Notes: generated by a model from the letters alone, not told the origin. A DNA stretch of 64,000 nucleotides from Clostridiaceae bacterium (GCA_910575585.1 CAJTGF010000005.1:62001-126000), one strand, 5' to 3'; numbered from the stretch's first letter, positions 1 through 8,714 are shown. Made by a program: numbers and translations.

Positions 1-555
1 GCCCAGATCAACGGGGCGGTCTATGAAAGGATCATGGAGAACCGCACGGTTTCGGATGAGGAGGCCAGGAAAACGGCGGGGATCATCGGGCTGGCAGCCT
101 TAAAGTACGGGGATCTGTCCAATCAGGCGTCCAAGGATTATATATTCGACATGGACCGTTTTATTTCTTTTGAGGGAAATACAGGGCCTTACATTCTTTA
201 CACCATTGTGCGTATCAAGTCTATCCTGGCCAAGTATAGTGAGACGGCAGGGGAACTTGGACCGGATGTGAAGATCCTTGGGGCGGCTTCGGAGACGGAG
301 AAGAATCTGATGTTGCAGATCACCAAGTACCACGAGGTCATTCCGGCCGGCTTCAAAGAGACGGCTCCCCATAAGATCTGCCAGTTTATCTATGAATTGT
401 CGGATGTCTTTAACAAATTTTATAACAGCACCATGATCTTGAAGGAGGAAAATAAGGAGCGGCAGGCAAGCTATATTAAGCTGATCCGTTTGACCAAGGG
501 CGTGCTGGAGACCTGCATCGATCTGCTGGGATTTGAGGCGCCGGACCGGATGTAA
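1..555 (+). CDS. argS: Arginyl-tRNA synthetase, C-terminal part (5' end outside window)
   Basis: This gene charges tRNA-Arg with arginine in the cytoplasm. The reading frame is open from base 1 and ends with TAA. The visible 184 residues match the class I ArgRS C-terminus: a segment with FDMDRFISFEGNTGPYILYT, then the all-helical DALR anticodon-binding domain containing FNKFYNSTMIL. The HIGH and KMSKS catalytic parts must lie upstream of the window. No frame damage is visible. The next gene starts 63 bases downstream on the same strand, behind a small hairpin. Confidence 0.95.
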   Translation, partial: AQINGAVYERIMENRTVSDEEARKTAGIIGLAALKYGDLSNQASKDYIFDMDRFISFEGNTGPYILYTIVRIKSILAKYSETAGELGPDVKILGAASETEKNLMLQITKYHEVIPAGFKETAPHKICQFIYELSDVFNKFYNSTMILKEENKERQASYIKLIRLTKGVLETCIDLLGFEAPDRM

Positions 556-586
556 CAGATGCCGTTTGGCGCGTAATGACAAAAAA

Positions 587-604
587 GGCAGTAAGCATAC
601 TGCC
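587..604. other. Small hairpin between argS and the SNF2 gene
   Basis: A 7-base perfect inverted repeat, GGCAGTA and TACTGCC, has a 4-base loop and sits just before the ribosome site of the SNF2 gene. It follows a run of six A, so on the minus strand it reads as stem plus T-tract. On the plus strand it has no T-tail. It could be a weak reverse terminator or a translational control element. Confidence 0.35.
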
Positions 605-618
605 AGGGGGGAAAACAG

Positions 619-3600
619 ATGGAAGTTTCCGCAATGGAGACAAAGGCTTTTTGGAAGGGCGAGGTGGGAGTCAGCGGCCAGGTCCGGGACGGGAACGCAG
701 TCTATAAGGTAATGTTGGAAGTCAAGGGCAGCTATGTAAACAGCTGCTCTTGTTCCTGTGCCATGGGAAATTCCTACAAAGGATTGTGTCCCCATGAAAG
801 GGCCCTTCTTGACCACTATCTGGCCCATGGACCGAAAGACCAGAGCAGGGCGGTGACCACGTCATCCCAGGCAAGGACCATGATACGGGAGTACACCGAC
901 CGGGAGGTGGCCCAGATTCTGGGGGAATCGGGGGAGGGGCGCATCCGGTTTCTCCCCAGGCTCCTTTTGGGGCGGCAGGAGATCAAGGCGGAGTTTCGGC
1001 TGGAACAGAAACGGCAGTATATCATAAAGGATCTTGGAGCCTTTGCCAGGGCCATGGATCAGGGGGAGTCTGTGGAGTACGGGAAAAATCTGTCCTTTTG
1101 CCACACGATGGACGCGTTTGCCCCGGAGTCAAGGCCCCTTTTAGCCATGGTCCTGGAGGAGGTGGCCGCCTGTAAGGAACACTATGAGCAGTTCCATAAG
1201 AGTATTTATGCCCCCATGGCCCCTTTTCGGGAGCTGAATATCAGCCGCAGCATACGGGACCGTTTTTTTGACCTGCTGACGGACCAGCAGGTGGAGAGCG
1301 AGACGCCTGGAGGCGTTGCGGAGCGCTTTTTGGTGACCCGCCGCAACCCGGAAAAGATAGTGACCGTGGCAAAATTAGGCAGCGGCATAAGCGTGTCCGT
1401 TGACAGGGAAATCTTCAGCTTTTCGGGGGAGCGGTTCCTCTATGTGGCTGCAGACGGATTTCTTTATGTGTGTGATGAGGCGTTTACCAGGGACGGAGCC
1501 GTATTTTTCGGCCAGATGACCCAGGGATACGGGGCGCCTTACCAGGTGACAATCAGTGAGAAGGACTGTCCCCTGTTTTACGAGCGGGTCTTAAGGAACT
1601 TGGAACGGCACGGGCTTTTGGATGTGCGGGACGTGGATCTTTTGGGCCTTCGCCCGGAAAAGCTTACGGCCCGGTTTGAACTGGAAAATCCGGCTCCGGG
1701 ACAGGTGGTATGCCGCCCGGTTTTAAGCTACGGAGCCGTTTCGTTCCATCCGGCCCAGGGTGACAAGGCCCCAAGGACTGTCTGCCGGGACGTGCCGGGA
1801 GAATTTCGCATCAGCCAGGTCCTTACCGCGTATTTCCAATACCGGGACCCGGTAACCAATGATCTGATGATACAGGATGACGAGGACGCCCTGTTCCGAC
1901 TTTTGTCCCAGGGGATCCCCAAGATGCAAAAGCTGGGGCAGGTATGTTTTCCCCAGGGGGAGCGGGCTTTTAAGCTTCTTGACCCGCCTAAGGTATCCGT
2001 AGGCGTCCAGGTGTCCCATCAGTGGCTTGACTTAACCATTGACGCAGGTTCCATGACCGGCAGGGATATGGGGAAGCTTTTGGAGGCGTACCGCAAAAAG
2101 AAGCCTTATTACCGGTTAAAAACCGGGGAATTTCTCCGGCTGGAGGACAACGGGCTTCTGGCTGTGGCCCGGATGGTGGACGGTCTGGCCCTTACCAAAC
2201 AAGAACTTGGCCAGGCAACCGTAAAGATCCCCAAATACCGGGCGCTGTTTCTGGACTGTGTGTGCGGCAAACGCCAGGACGTGGTATTTACCAAAGACTA
2301 CACTTACCAGGCGCTGATACGTGGCATGGAAGGCGTTGGGGATAAGACGTATTCCGTTCCAAAGGAGATGGAGCTTGTTTTAAGGGAGTACCAAAAGGCG
2401 GGCTTTCAGTGGCTAAAGACGCTGGATTCCTGGGGATTTGGAGGCATCTTGGCGGATGACATGGGACTTGGCAAGACCATCCAGGTGATCTGCGTCCTGC
2501 TTGACCAGGCCCAAAGGGAAAAAGCCATGTCCCTCATTGTCTGTCCCGCGTCTTTGGTGTACAACTGGGAAAGTGAGATGGAGCGGTTTGCCCCGTCTTT
2601 AAAGACGCTTCTGGTGACGGGGCCGTCCCGGGAGAGGGAGGAGATGCTGGCGCACGCACAGGAGTACGACGTGGTGGTCACCTCCTATGACCTGCTTAGG
2701 CGGGATCTGCATTTGTATGAGGGTCTCTCTTTCCGGTTCCAGGTCATTGACGAGGCTCAGTACATCAAAAATCCCGGCACTCAGAACGCCAGGGCCGTAA
2801 AATCTGTCAGGGCGGCCACCAGGTACGCCCTGACCGGGACTCCGGTGGAGAACCGGCTGGGGGAGCTGTGGAGTATTTTTGATTACCTTATGCCGGGATT
2901 TTTGTATTCTTATCAGAAATTCAAGAAAGCGTATGAGGGGCCTATTGTGAAAGACGGGGATGAAGAGACTCTGAAACGGCTCTTGCAGATGACCGGCCCT
3001 TTTATTTTGCGGCGGCTGAAACGGGACGTTTTGGAGGAGCTTCCGGGAAAGCTGGAGTCTGTGGTGTATTCCCGCATGGACGGGGAGCAGAAGGATCTTT
3101 ATGCGGCAAATGTCTGGCATCTGAAAAAGCAGATGGCACAACAAAACAAGATCGAGATCTTATCCGGTCTTACCAGGCTCCGCCAAGTGTGCTGCGATCC
3201 CAGGCTGGTCTATGAGGACTACCGGGGCGGCTCTGCCAAGCTGGAGACGTGCATGGATCTGGTCCGGTCAGGGATCTTGGCCGGCCACAGGATCCTGTTG
3301 TTTTCCCAGTTTACCTCCATGCTGCACCTAATCGGGCAGCAGATGGAGCGGGATGGCATCGCCTTTTCTATGCTTACCGGCGAGACGCCTAAGGAAGAGC
3401 GGGCCCGCCTGGTAAGCCGGTTTGGAACGGATGATGCCAAGGTGTTTTTGATCTCCTTAAAAGCCGGCGGCACGGGACTTAACCTGACGGCGGCGGATAT
3501 GGTGATCCACTATGACCCATGGTGGAATGTGGCGGCCCAGAACCAGGCTACGGACCGGGCCCACCGCATCGGCCAGGAAAAGGAAGTGGTGGTGTTTAAG

Positions 3601-3744
3601 CTGATTACCAGGGATACCATTGAGGAGAATATTATGAAGCTCCAAAAGGCAAAGGAGATGCTGGCTGACCAGGTGGTGACCGAGGGGATGGTGTCGCTGG
3701 GCAGCCTTAGTCAGGCACAGATCATGGAACTTTTGGGGACTTAG
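619..3744 (+). CDS. SWIM-domain SNF2/RapA-family helicase
   Basis: This is a DNA translocase ATPase of the SNF2 family, about 1041 aa. Near the N-terminus is a SWIM zinc finger (Cys45-x-Cys47, Cys57-Pro-His59). A bacterial SNF2-associated region of about 400 residues follows. The ATPase core has Walker A ADDMGLGKT at 612-620, a DEAQ box at 711-714, TGTPVENR (motif III region) and motif VI QATDRAHRIGQ at 976-986. All key residues are present. Start 619 has a G-rich ribosome site about 8 bases upstream; an in-frame ATG at 634 is an alternative. The role is probably nucleoprotein remodelling in transcription or repair, but no partner is evident. It stands alone after argS. Confidence 0.9.
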   Translation: MEVSAMETKAFWKGEVGVSGQVRDGNAVYKVMLEVKGSYVNSCSCSCAMGNSYKGLCPHERALLDHYLAHGPKDQSRAVTTSSQARTMIREYTDREVAQILGESGEGRIRFLPRLLLGRQEIKAEFRLEQKRQYIIKDLGAFARAMDQGESVEYGKNLSFCHTMDAFAPESRPLLAMVLEEVAACKEHYEQFHKSIYAPMAPFRELNISRSIRDRFFDLLTDQQVESETPGGVAERFLVTRRNPEKIVTVAKLGSGISVSVDREIFSFSGERFLYVAADGFLYVCDEAFTRDGAVFFGQMTQGYGAPYQVTISEKDCPLFYERVLRNLERHGLLDVRDVDLLGLRPEKLTARFELENPAPGQVVCRPVLSYGAVSFHPAQGDKAPRTVCRDVPGEFRISQVLTAYFQYRDPVTNDLMIQDDEDALFRLLSQGIPKMQKLGQVCFPQGERAFKLLDPPKVSVGVQVSHQWLDLTIDAGSMTGRDMGKLLEAYRKKKPYYRLKTGEFLRLEDNGLLAVARMVDGLALTKQELGQATVKIPKYRALFLDCVCGKRQDVVFTKDYTYQALIRGMEGVGDKTYSVPKEMELVLREYQKAGFQWLKTLDSWGFGGILADDMGLGKTIQVICVLLDQAQREKAMSLIVCPASLVYNWESEMERFAPSLKTLLVTGPSREREEMLAHAQEYDVVVTSYDLLRRDLHLYEGLSFRFQVIDEAQYIKNPGTQNARAVKSVRAATRYALTGTPVENRLGELWSIFDYLMPGFLYSYQKFKKAYEGPIVKDGDEETLKRLLQMTGPFILRRLKRDVLEELPGKLESVVYSRMDGEQKDLYAANVWHLKKQMAQQNKIEILSGLTRLRQVCCDPRLVYEDYRGGSAKLETCMDLVRSGILAGHRILLFSQFTSMLHLIGQQMERDGIAFSMLTGETPKEERARLVSRFGTDDAKVFLISLKAGGTGLNLTAADMVIHYDPWWNVAAQNQATDRAHRIGQEKEVVVFKLITRDTIEENIMKLQKAKEMLADQVVTEGMVSLGSLSQAQIMELLGT

Positions 3745-3779
3745 GAGTAATTTCTTGCGAAAATGTTAAAATGGTTACA

Positions 3780-4192
3780 TTGCTGTATTGTTGAGTGAGC
3801 AATGGGCGGGGATAGTCGCGGAGCCAGGGAGGGAAGGCAAAAGCAGATATTGGCTGGCCGGGATTTGCTCGCTTAAGGTGTTTTTGATAGGGGACGCTGT
3901 TTCAAGGTTGTGGCGGAACGATATCTGTTTTGTTGACAGAAAGGTTTGTGCGTAGGATTTATCGGAACAGATCCTGCCTATTATGTTTTGGATGTTAGTC
4001 AAAAATGATGTTGTTTGAGTCCGCGAATGCCGTAAACATAATCTTTTCCTATGGTTGAAATATGGCAGCTAATATAGTTACCGACCAACTTTATATTTTA
4101 ATAACACGAGGAAACCTGAACCCGGACGGGACAGCTCTCCTCTGACTGGCCTCACGACAATCCCCGCCTTTGCTCACTCAACAATACAGCAA
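3780..4192. repeat. Intergenic element with ~38-bp terminal inverted repeats (copy A)
   Basis: The 868-base gap after the SNF2 stop holds a roughly 413-base element. Its left end (3780-3818) and right end (4155-4192) are near-perfect inverted copies: the outer 23 bases, TTGCTGTATTGTTGAGTGAG plus CAA, match exactly, then one mismatch and one indel occur before GGCGGGGAT. A weaker inner match (GGAGCCAG and related) extends the arms. The stretch 3786-3945 resembles a second locus at 47977-48160, sharing GCGGAGCCAG, GGGAAGGCA, GGGATTTGC, GGACGCTGTTTCA and ATATCTG. No convincing protein is encoded. It behaves like a MITE or other palindromic dispersed repeat, but no target duplication was resolved. 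Confidence 0.7.
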
Positions 4193-4422
4193 CAAAGTAA
4201 AATTGAAGTTCCCATTTATCTTGCTCAGGATAAAACGTGGAAACGGCATAGCCGATAGCTGTGCCGTTTCTTAAACAGTTCTTATGGTTTCTTATGCATA
4301 TTGGCTTTCATGCTGTTTTTTCCGCAAAATCAATTCCCAGTATATAATCAGCACTTACATGGTAAAGGCGGCAGAGCATGATGAGATGATTGCAGACGGC
4401 GGAAAGGAAAGTTAAGGGTTAG

Positions 4423-4457
4423 AAACCACTTGCAAAAACGGTGGTTTGCGTTATACT
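4423..4457 (+). promoter_or_regulatory. Promoter with overlapping palindromic operator-like site
   Basis: TTGCAA (4430-4435), 16 bases, then TATACT (4452-4457) form a sigma-A-like promoter for the C39-like gene. A 7-base inverted repeat, AAACCAC (4423-4429) and GTGGTTT (4441-4447), brackets the -35 box. That placement fits a repressor operator. No regulator is identified. Confidence 0.5.
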
Positions 4458-4613
4458 AAAGAATGTAAACTATGAGGATGTGGACGGCCTGGAAACAGCC
4501 TAGAACATCGATGTACTGAAGCGTGTTTGAAAATTCATTCCCATCAGATGCACGCCCCGGTTTGCGGCATATTTGTCCCTCATTGGAAAACGAAACGGAA
4601 AGTGGGTGTTCCT

Positions 4614-5252
4614 TTGAAAACATGGAAAAGAACGTACATAATCCTTCTGATCTTATGCGCCCTAATTCTCGGGGCAGCCATTGCCATCAAGTTTTTGTGC
4701 TCCGGCAGGGATAAGGGGGTTTTTATACAACCAAAGGGAACGTATCCCCCGGCAATGGTCACTGCCTTTTATCAAAAAGATGGCCGATGGGCCGATGATA
4801 AGCTGGGAGACTCGCCCTACACCATGGGCCGCTCCGGATGCCTGACCTGCTGCATCGCCTCCGCGCTGTCGGCAGACGGAGGAAGTTCTGATACAAAAGA
4901 GACGGTGTCGGCAGGGCAGTGGAACCAGATCTTCGGGGAAGCGGGCGTTTACAATGCCTCCGGGGATATTGTCTGGGGACGCCTTTCGGATGCTTTGGAG
5001 GAAGGGAAGGTTCTGGTGGCATCCTCTGTGGATCCAGAGGAGATCGAAAAGCTTCTGTCCCAGGGGCGATACCCGATTGTGAAGGTGAAGGTGGGCGGAA
5101 ACGGAGCCGGTCATTGGGTGCTTCTTGTGGGGAGCCGGGACGGGGAATATCTTTGTATGGACCCTCTTGAACCATCCGGGGAGCTGGCGCCCCTAAGCAG
5201 ACATGGAAGCGTGGTCTACCGGATGCGGTGCGTGTATGTAAATGAGCGATAA
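4614..5252 (+). CDS. Membrane-anchored C39-like cysteine peptidase-fold protein
   Basis: The predicted protein is about 212 aa. I chose TTG 4614 because it gives a clean N-terminal anchor (MKTWKRTYIILLILCALI onward) behind GGAAAG; an ATG at 4527 in the same frame would add 29 unlikely residues. The outward part begins PPAMVTAFYQKDGRWADD and holds the Peptidase_C39_2 pattern: Gly-Cys-Leu-Thr-Cys-Cys, an alternating middle region, then GHWVLLVG with the likely catalytic His and a following Asp (MDPL). Family members are papain-like proteases or inactive relatives; the substrate is unknown. It lies just upstream of a lipase-like gene, possibly co-transcribed. Confidence 0.7.
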   Translation: MKTWKRTYIILLILCALILGAAIAIKFLCSGRDKGVFIQPKGTYPPAMVTAFYQKDGRWADDKLGDSPYTMGRSGCLTCCIASALSADGGSSDTKETVSAGQWNQIFGEAGVYNASGDIVWGRLSDALEEGKVLVASSVDPEEIEKLLSQGRYPIVKVKVGGNGAGHWVLLVGSRDGEYLCMDPLEPSGELAPLSRHGSVVYRMRCVYVNER

Positions 5253-5299
5253 TGCGTGCCTCCATCCAAAACATGGTCAGTGAAAGGAGGCATTTTAAG

Positions 5300-6487
5300 A
5301 TGGGATCCGCCTATGATAAGTTTTTGACGGCTGTAGAACGGGCGCATGTTCATCTTCTGCGGTTTTTAACGCTGCTTCTGACTGCTTCCATGTGGCTTAT
5401 GGCCCTGAGCGTGGGAGCGGCATGGTATCAGTGGGCCAACCATGGATTTGGGGCTTGGCCCATGATTTTTTTGATCCTGTTTGTTCTCCTGTACGCGGCG
5501 TTCCAGGGGCTGATGGTATGGCTCTGCCTTATTTCCAGGCGGCTTCGGATCGCCAAGAGAGTTCTGGTTTGGACCTTACTATGGATCCCACTGGTGAACC
5601 TTGGTCTGGCTTTGTATGTAAGAGGGCTGACTAAGCAGGAGATTGACCACACCCTGTACAAGATAGAGCTGAACGATGTGCGAAAAGAGCGGCAGATCTG
5701 CGCTACCCGCTATCCCATTCTTTTGGTCCATGGGGTGGGATTTCGGGATTTCCACTATTTTAATTATTGGGGCAGGATCCCCAGGGAACTGGTCCGCAAC
5801 GGAGCCAGGGTATATTACGGCCACCAGGAGGCATGGGGGACCATAGAAGACAATGCCTGTATCCTAAGGAAAAAGATCTTTGAGATCCAAAAGGAGACTG
5901 GCTGCGGGAAGGTAAATATCATCGCTCACTCCAAAGGCGGTCTGGATTCCCGGTATCTTATCAGCGCGCTTGGCATGGAAGGGAGCGTGGCGTCCCTGAC
6001 CACTATCTGCACACCCCACAGAGGGTCCGCATTGGCGGACTTTTTAAAAGTTCTTCCGGAAACCCTTTACCGGAACGTGTGCCGTTTTATCGACTGGTAT
6101 TTTAGACGGCTGGGAGATGGAAAGCCTAATGCCTATGCAGCCAGCCGTCAATTGTCCTGCGCCTATGCATCGGGATTTAACCGGCTTTACGGCGATAAAG
6201 AGGGCGTGTACTACCAAAGCTATGCCAGCCTGATGAAACGGGGAGCTTCCAGCAAGCTCCTCTGTGTCCCCTACTGGATCTTAAAAAAGCTGGACGGCCC
6301 CAATGACGGGCTGGTGACCAAAGAGTCCGCCCAATGGGGCGTGTTTCGGGGCGTGGTCACCAACAACCGCCTTCGGGGGATCTCCCATGGGGATATGATC
6401 GATCTGACCAGGGAGGACTATAAGGGGTTTGATGTGAAGGAATTTTATGTAGAACTGGCGGCGGATCTGAAGAAGCGAGGGTTTTGA
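5300..6487 (+). CDS. Lipase-like alpha/beta hydrolase with N-terminal membrane helices
   Basis: A 395-aa protein. Start 5300 is preferred over ATG 5252 because AAAGGAGG lies 9 bases before it. The N-terminus carries about three hydrophobic helices within the first 110 residues. The hydrolase part follows: an oxyanion loop PILLVHGVGFRD, then the nucleophile elbow IIAHSKGGLDSRY (A-H-S-K-G, a lipase-type variant of GxSxG). A later NDGLV segment and SHGDM provide Asp and His candidates. This resembles triacylglycerol or acyl-lipid lipases. The anchor suggests action on lipids at the cytoplasmic membrane. The substrate is unknown. Confidence 0.75.
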   Translation: MGSAYDKFLTAVERAHVHLLRFLTLLLTASMWLMALSVGAAWYQWANHGFGAWPMIFLILFVLLYAAFQGLMVWLCLISRRLRIAKRVLVWTLLWIPLVNLGLALYVRGLTKQEIDHTLYKIELNDVRKERQICATRYPILLVHGVGFRDFHYFNYWGRIPRELVRNGARVYYGHQEAWGTIEDNACILRKKIFEIQKETGCGKVNIIAHSKGGLDSRYLISALGMEGSVASLTTICTPHRGSALADFLKVLPETLYRNVCRFIDWYFRRLGDGKPNAYAASRQLSCAYASGFNRLYGDKEGVYYQSYASLMKRGASSKLLCVPYWILKKLDGPNDGLVTKESAQWGVFRGVVTNNRLRGISHGDMIDLTREDYKGFDVKEFYVELAADLKKRGF

Positions 6488-6503
6488 TCAAGGAGGACTT
6501 CCC

Positions 6504-7034
6504 ATGGGTACATGGAACAGCCGGGGCCTTCGGGGCTCCACACTGGAAGACATGATAAATCACAGCAACCAGGTGTACCGGGAGCGGAAACTGGCCCTTA
6601 TCCAGAAAGTTCCCACTCCCATCACCCCCATTACCATAGACAAGGAGAGCAGGCACATCACCCTGGCATATTTTGACCAGAAGAGCACGGTGGACTACAT
6701 CGGGGCAGTCCAGGGGATCCCGGTGTGTTTTGACGCCAAGGAGTGCGCCATAACCACATTTCCCCTACAGAATGTCCATGCCCATCAGGTGCGGTTCATG
6801 AAGGAGTTCGAACAGCAGGGAGGAATCTCCTTTATTGTGCTCCACTGGACGGGAAAGGACGAGATCTACTACATTCCCTTTGACGAACTCTACGGGTTCT
6901 GGCAGCGGATGGAGCAGGGCGGAAGGAAAAGCTTTACCTATGACGAGATGGACAGATCCTGGAAGATCGGACGTCAGAGGGATGTTCTGGTCCATTATCT
7001 GGAGATGATCCAAAAGGATCTTAAAAGGCGGTAA
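6504..7034 (+). CDS. recU: Holliday junction resolvase RecU
   Basis: RecU cleaves four-way DNA junctions in recombination and chromosome segregation of Firmicutes. The 176-aa sequence shows the family signatures: N-terminal NSRGLRGSTLEDMINHSN, KVPTPITPI, the nuclease core STVDYIGAVQGIPVCFDAKE with Asp64, Asp77 and Lys79, FPLQNVHAHQ, and QGGISFIV. Length and order match the family. AAGGAGG precedes the ATG. In many Firmicutes recU sits beside a penicillin-binding protein gene; here the neighbours are a lipase-like gene and the tat operon. A terminator begins inside its last codons. Confidence 0.93.
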   Translation: MGTWNSRGLRGSTLEDMINHSNQVYRERKLALIQKVPTPITPITIDKESRHITLAYFDQKSTVDYIGAVQGIPVCFDAKECAITTFPLQNVHAHQVRFMKEFEQQGGISFIVLHWTGKDEIYYIPFDELYGFWQRMEQGGRKSFTYDEMDRSWKIGRQRDVLVHYLEMIQKDLKRR

Positions 7035-7068
7035 GACGCCCCCGGGCCTTGGCAGCGCCGCCTTTTTT
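7023..7068 (+). terminator. Rho-independent terminator of recU
   Basis: The arms AAAAGGCGG (7023-7031) and CCGCCTTTTT (7058-7067) pair and run into a T-tract. The left arm includes the end of recU, so the stop codon lies within the structure. It separates recU from the tat operon. Confidence 0.7.
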
Positions 7069-7094
7069 CTGCAGCCTTTTAACGGAAAAATTAC

Positions 7095-7123
7095 TTGTAA
7101 GAAGTCGAAAAATATGATATTCT
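7095..7123 (+). promoter_or_regulatory. Promoter of the tat operon
   Basis: TTGTAA (7095-7100), a 17-base spacer and TATTCT (7118-7123) lie about 50 bases before the first tat gene and after the recU terminator. Confidence 0.55.
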
Positions 7124-7174
7124 AAAAAAGTTATGGGATAGAAAAAGACAAGTTTGCCAGGAGGTTTAACGTTT

Positions 7175-7687
7175 ATGAGGATCGGTATACAGGAACTGCT
7201 TCTGATCTTTGTCGTAGCTCTTATTGTGCTGGGACCGGACAAGCTTCCTCTGTACGCGCGCAAGTTCGGGGAGGCCCTTAGTGAATTTCGCAAGTTCTCT
7301 TCCGACGCCACCAAGGATATCCGTGAAAGCATCGTGGAACCGCTGGAGGAAGCTCAGCGTCCTCTCCGCGAAGCGCTGGAGCCTATTACGGAGCTGGAAA
7401 AGGAAGTGCGGGGCGACGTAAAAGGGATTCAGAAGTCTTTGTCCGATATCGGAAAGCCGGTAAAAACAGATGCGGCCCCTAAGGAAGCACACCAGGGCAG
7501 CCAGGCGCAGGAGAGTGGGACGCCTGCCACGCAGATGGATGCTTTGAATGATGGAAATGATGGAAAAACAGATCATGCGGCGCCGGATACGCCAAACCAA
7601 CAGCCGGATCTGTCATTTTCCCCACAGGAAGAGGCAGCAGAGGAAGAGCCGGCCGGCCAGATTTCCATAGAGCAGCAGGCGGTTTGA
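7175..7687 (+). CDS. TatB-like / long TatA-family twin-arginine translocase subunit
   Basis: A 170-aa protein. ATG 7175 is chosen because CAGGAGG lies 10 bases upstream; an earlier in-frame TTG at 7154 overlaps that ribosome site. It starts with the TatA/B signature: one membrane helix (MRIGIQELLLIFVVALIVLG), the PDKLP hinge, then an amphipathic helix (YARKFGEALSEFRKF). About 120 more residues follow, first helical and charged, then acidic and low-complexity. The length and long tail suggest TatB-type function in receptor assembly with TatC. Firmicutes often lack a true TatB, so the assignment is tentative. First gene of a three-gene tat operon. Confidence 0.8.
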   Translation: MRIGIQELLLIFVVALIVLGPDKLPLYARKFGEALSEFRKFSSDATKDIRESIVEPLEEAQRPLREALEPITELEKEVRGDVKGIQKSLSDIGKPVKTDAAPKEAHQGSQAQESGTPATQMDALNDGNDGKTDHAAPDTPNQQPDLSFSPQEEAAEEEPAGQISIEQQAV

Positions 7688-7739
7688 CACCGTCAGACCG
7701 CTTATCCATATCAAAAACAAATCAGGAGGACTTATTATT

Positions 7740-7904
7740 ATGAAAATCGGAACTCAGGAACTGCTTATCGTCTTAGTCATTGCCGTTTTGATCTTTGGCC
7801 CCACTCAGATCCCCAAGTTGAGCAAGATCGTGGGAAAGAGCATCAAAAATTTCCGTTCCGGCATGTCTGACGGAGAGGAAGAGCAAGATACCGCGCAGCA
7901 GTGA
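7740..7904 (+). CDS. tatA: Sec-independent translocase protein TatA (54 aa)
   Basis: A short gene coding 54 residues: MKIGTQELLIVLVIAVLIFG, then PTQIPKLSKIVGKSIKNF and a Gly/Glu-rich tail. This is the minimal TatA plan of membrane helix, FGP hinge and amphipathic helix; TatA multimers form the protein-conducting pore for folded proteins. AGGAGG lies about 9 bases before the ATG. Its TGA overlaps the tatC ATG by one base, so translation is probably coupled. Its first ten residues closely echo those of the preceding TatB-like protein, consistent with duplication and divergence. Confidence 0.9.
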   Translation: MKIGTQELLIVLVIAVLIFGPTQIPKLSKIVGKSIKNFRSGMSDGEEEQDTAQQ

Positions 7905-8671
7905 TGAAAAGAAAGAAAACAAAAGAAAACAGCCAAAAAGGGCAGACCATGACCCTGACAGGCCATTTGCGGGAACTTCGCAATCGGCTGGTGATCTGCA
8001 TTGTCTGTCTTATCGCGTCCTCCCTTGCGGGACTGCATTACGCGCCGAATCTGGTGGATATGCTGACCGATATCGGAAAGGAGTACGGGTATACCTATGT
8101 GTTCATCGCCCCTCAGGAACTGCTGATGCAGTATTTTTCCATTGCCCTTCTGGCTGGGGTGTGCGTCACATTTCCTATGATTCTCTACCATATCTGGGCG
8201 TTTGTCCAGCCCGGCCTGCAGAAAAATGAGAACGTTCTTTTTCTGTCCGCCATCTTTTTCGGGCTTATCTGTTTTATAGGCGGTATTGTCTTTGCCTACA
8301 AGATCATGCTCCCCTTTATGCTCCATTTCCTCATCGGCATAAGCGCGGGAAGCGAGATTACCGCATCCATCAGCGTGCAGAATTACATCACGTTTCTGCT
8401 GACCATCTTTATGATATTCGGTATTGTGTTTGAGCTTCCGGTCATATCGGTGCTGCTGACCCAGATGCGGCTTCTGAAAGTGGAGTGGATGAAAAAGGGC
8501 AGACGGGTGATCGTTATCGTCATCTTTGTGGTAGCGGCTCTTATTACCCCGCCGGACATCGTGTCCCAGGTCATGGTGGCCATTCCTATGGTGGGGCTGT
8601 ACGAGATAAGCATTATCATCTGCTCTATCTTGATGAAATTCCGGAAAAAGGATGATGAGAATACGCAGTGA
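7904..8671 (+). CDS. tatC: Sec-independent protein translocase TatC
   Basis: TatC recognises twin-arginine signal peptides and forms the core of the translocon. The 255-aa product has the expected cytoplasmic start with LTGHLRELRNRLVICI (Glu and Arg of the signal-binding site) and six hydrophobic helices, including VFIAPQELLMQYFSIALLAG and a final helix around IVFVVAALITPPD. The ATG at 7904 overlaps the tatA stop; a GTG at 7901 is also possible. No Tat substrate with an obvious RR signal peptide is encoded in this window, so the cargo is elsewhere. Confidence 0.95.
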   Translation: MKRKKTKENSQKGQTMTLTGHLRELRNRLVICIVCLIASSLAGLHYAPNLVDMLTDIGKEYGYTYVFIAPQELLMQYFSIALLAGVCVTFPMILYHIWAFVQPGLQKNENVLFLSAIFFGLICFIGGIVFAYKIMLPFMLHFLIGISAGSEITASISVQNYITFLLTIFMIFGIVFELPVISVLLTQMRLLKVEWMKKGRRVIVIVIFVVAALITPPDIVSQVMVAIPMVGLYEISIIICSILMKFRKKDDENTQ

Positions 8672-8679
8672 GAGAAAGA

Positions 8680-8711
8680 GGGAGGCGTAGTGAGCTGCGC
8701 CTCCCTTTTTT
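8680..8711 (+). terminator. Terminator of the tat operon
   Basis: An 8-base perfect stem, GGGAGGCG and CGCCTCCC, with a 10-base loop is followed by six T (8706-8711). It sits between tatC and the convergent XRE regulator gene. Confidence 0.85.
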
Positions 8712-8714
8712 GAG

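Noticed and set aside
2599-3144. Long minus-strand frames inside the SNF2 gene, and similar frames opposite other strong genes
   Set aside because: They are antisense shadows with no start signals and no family resemblance.
3775-4002. Minus-strand frame inside repeat copy A, and the comparable frame 47868-48101 in copy B
   Set aside because: They translate repeat DNA, share no coherent protein signature, and have no ribosome site.
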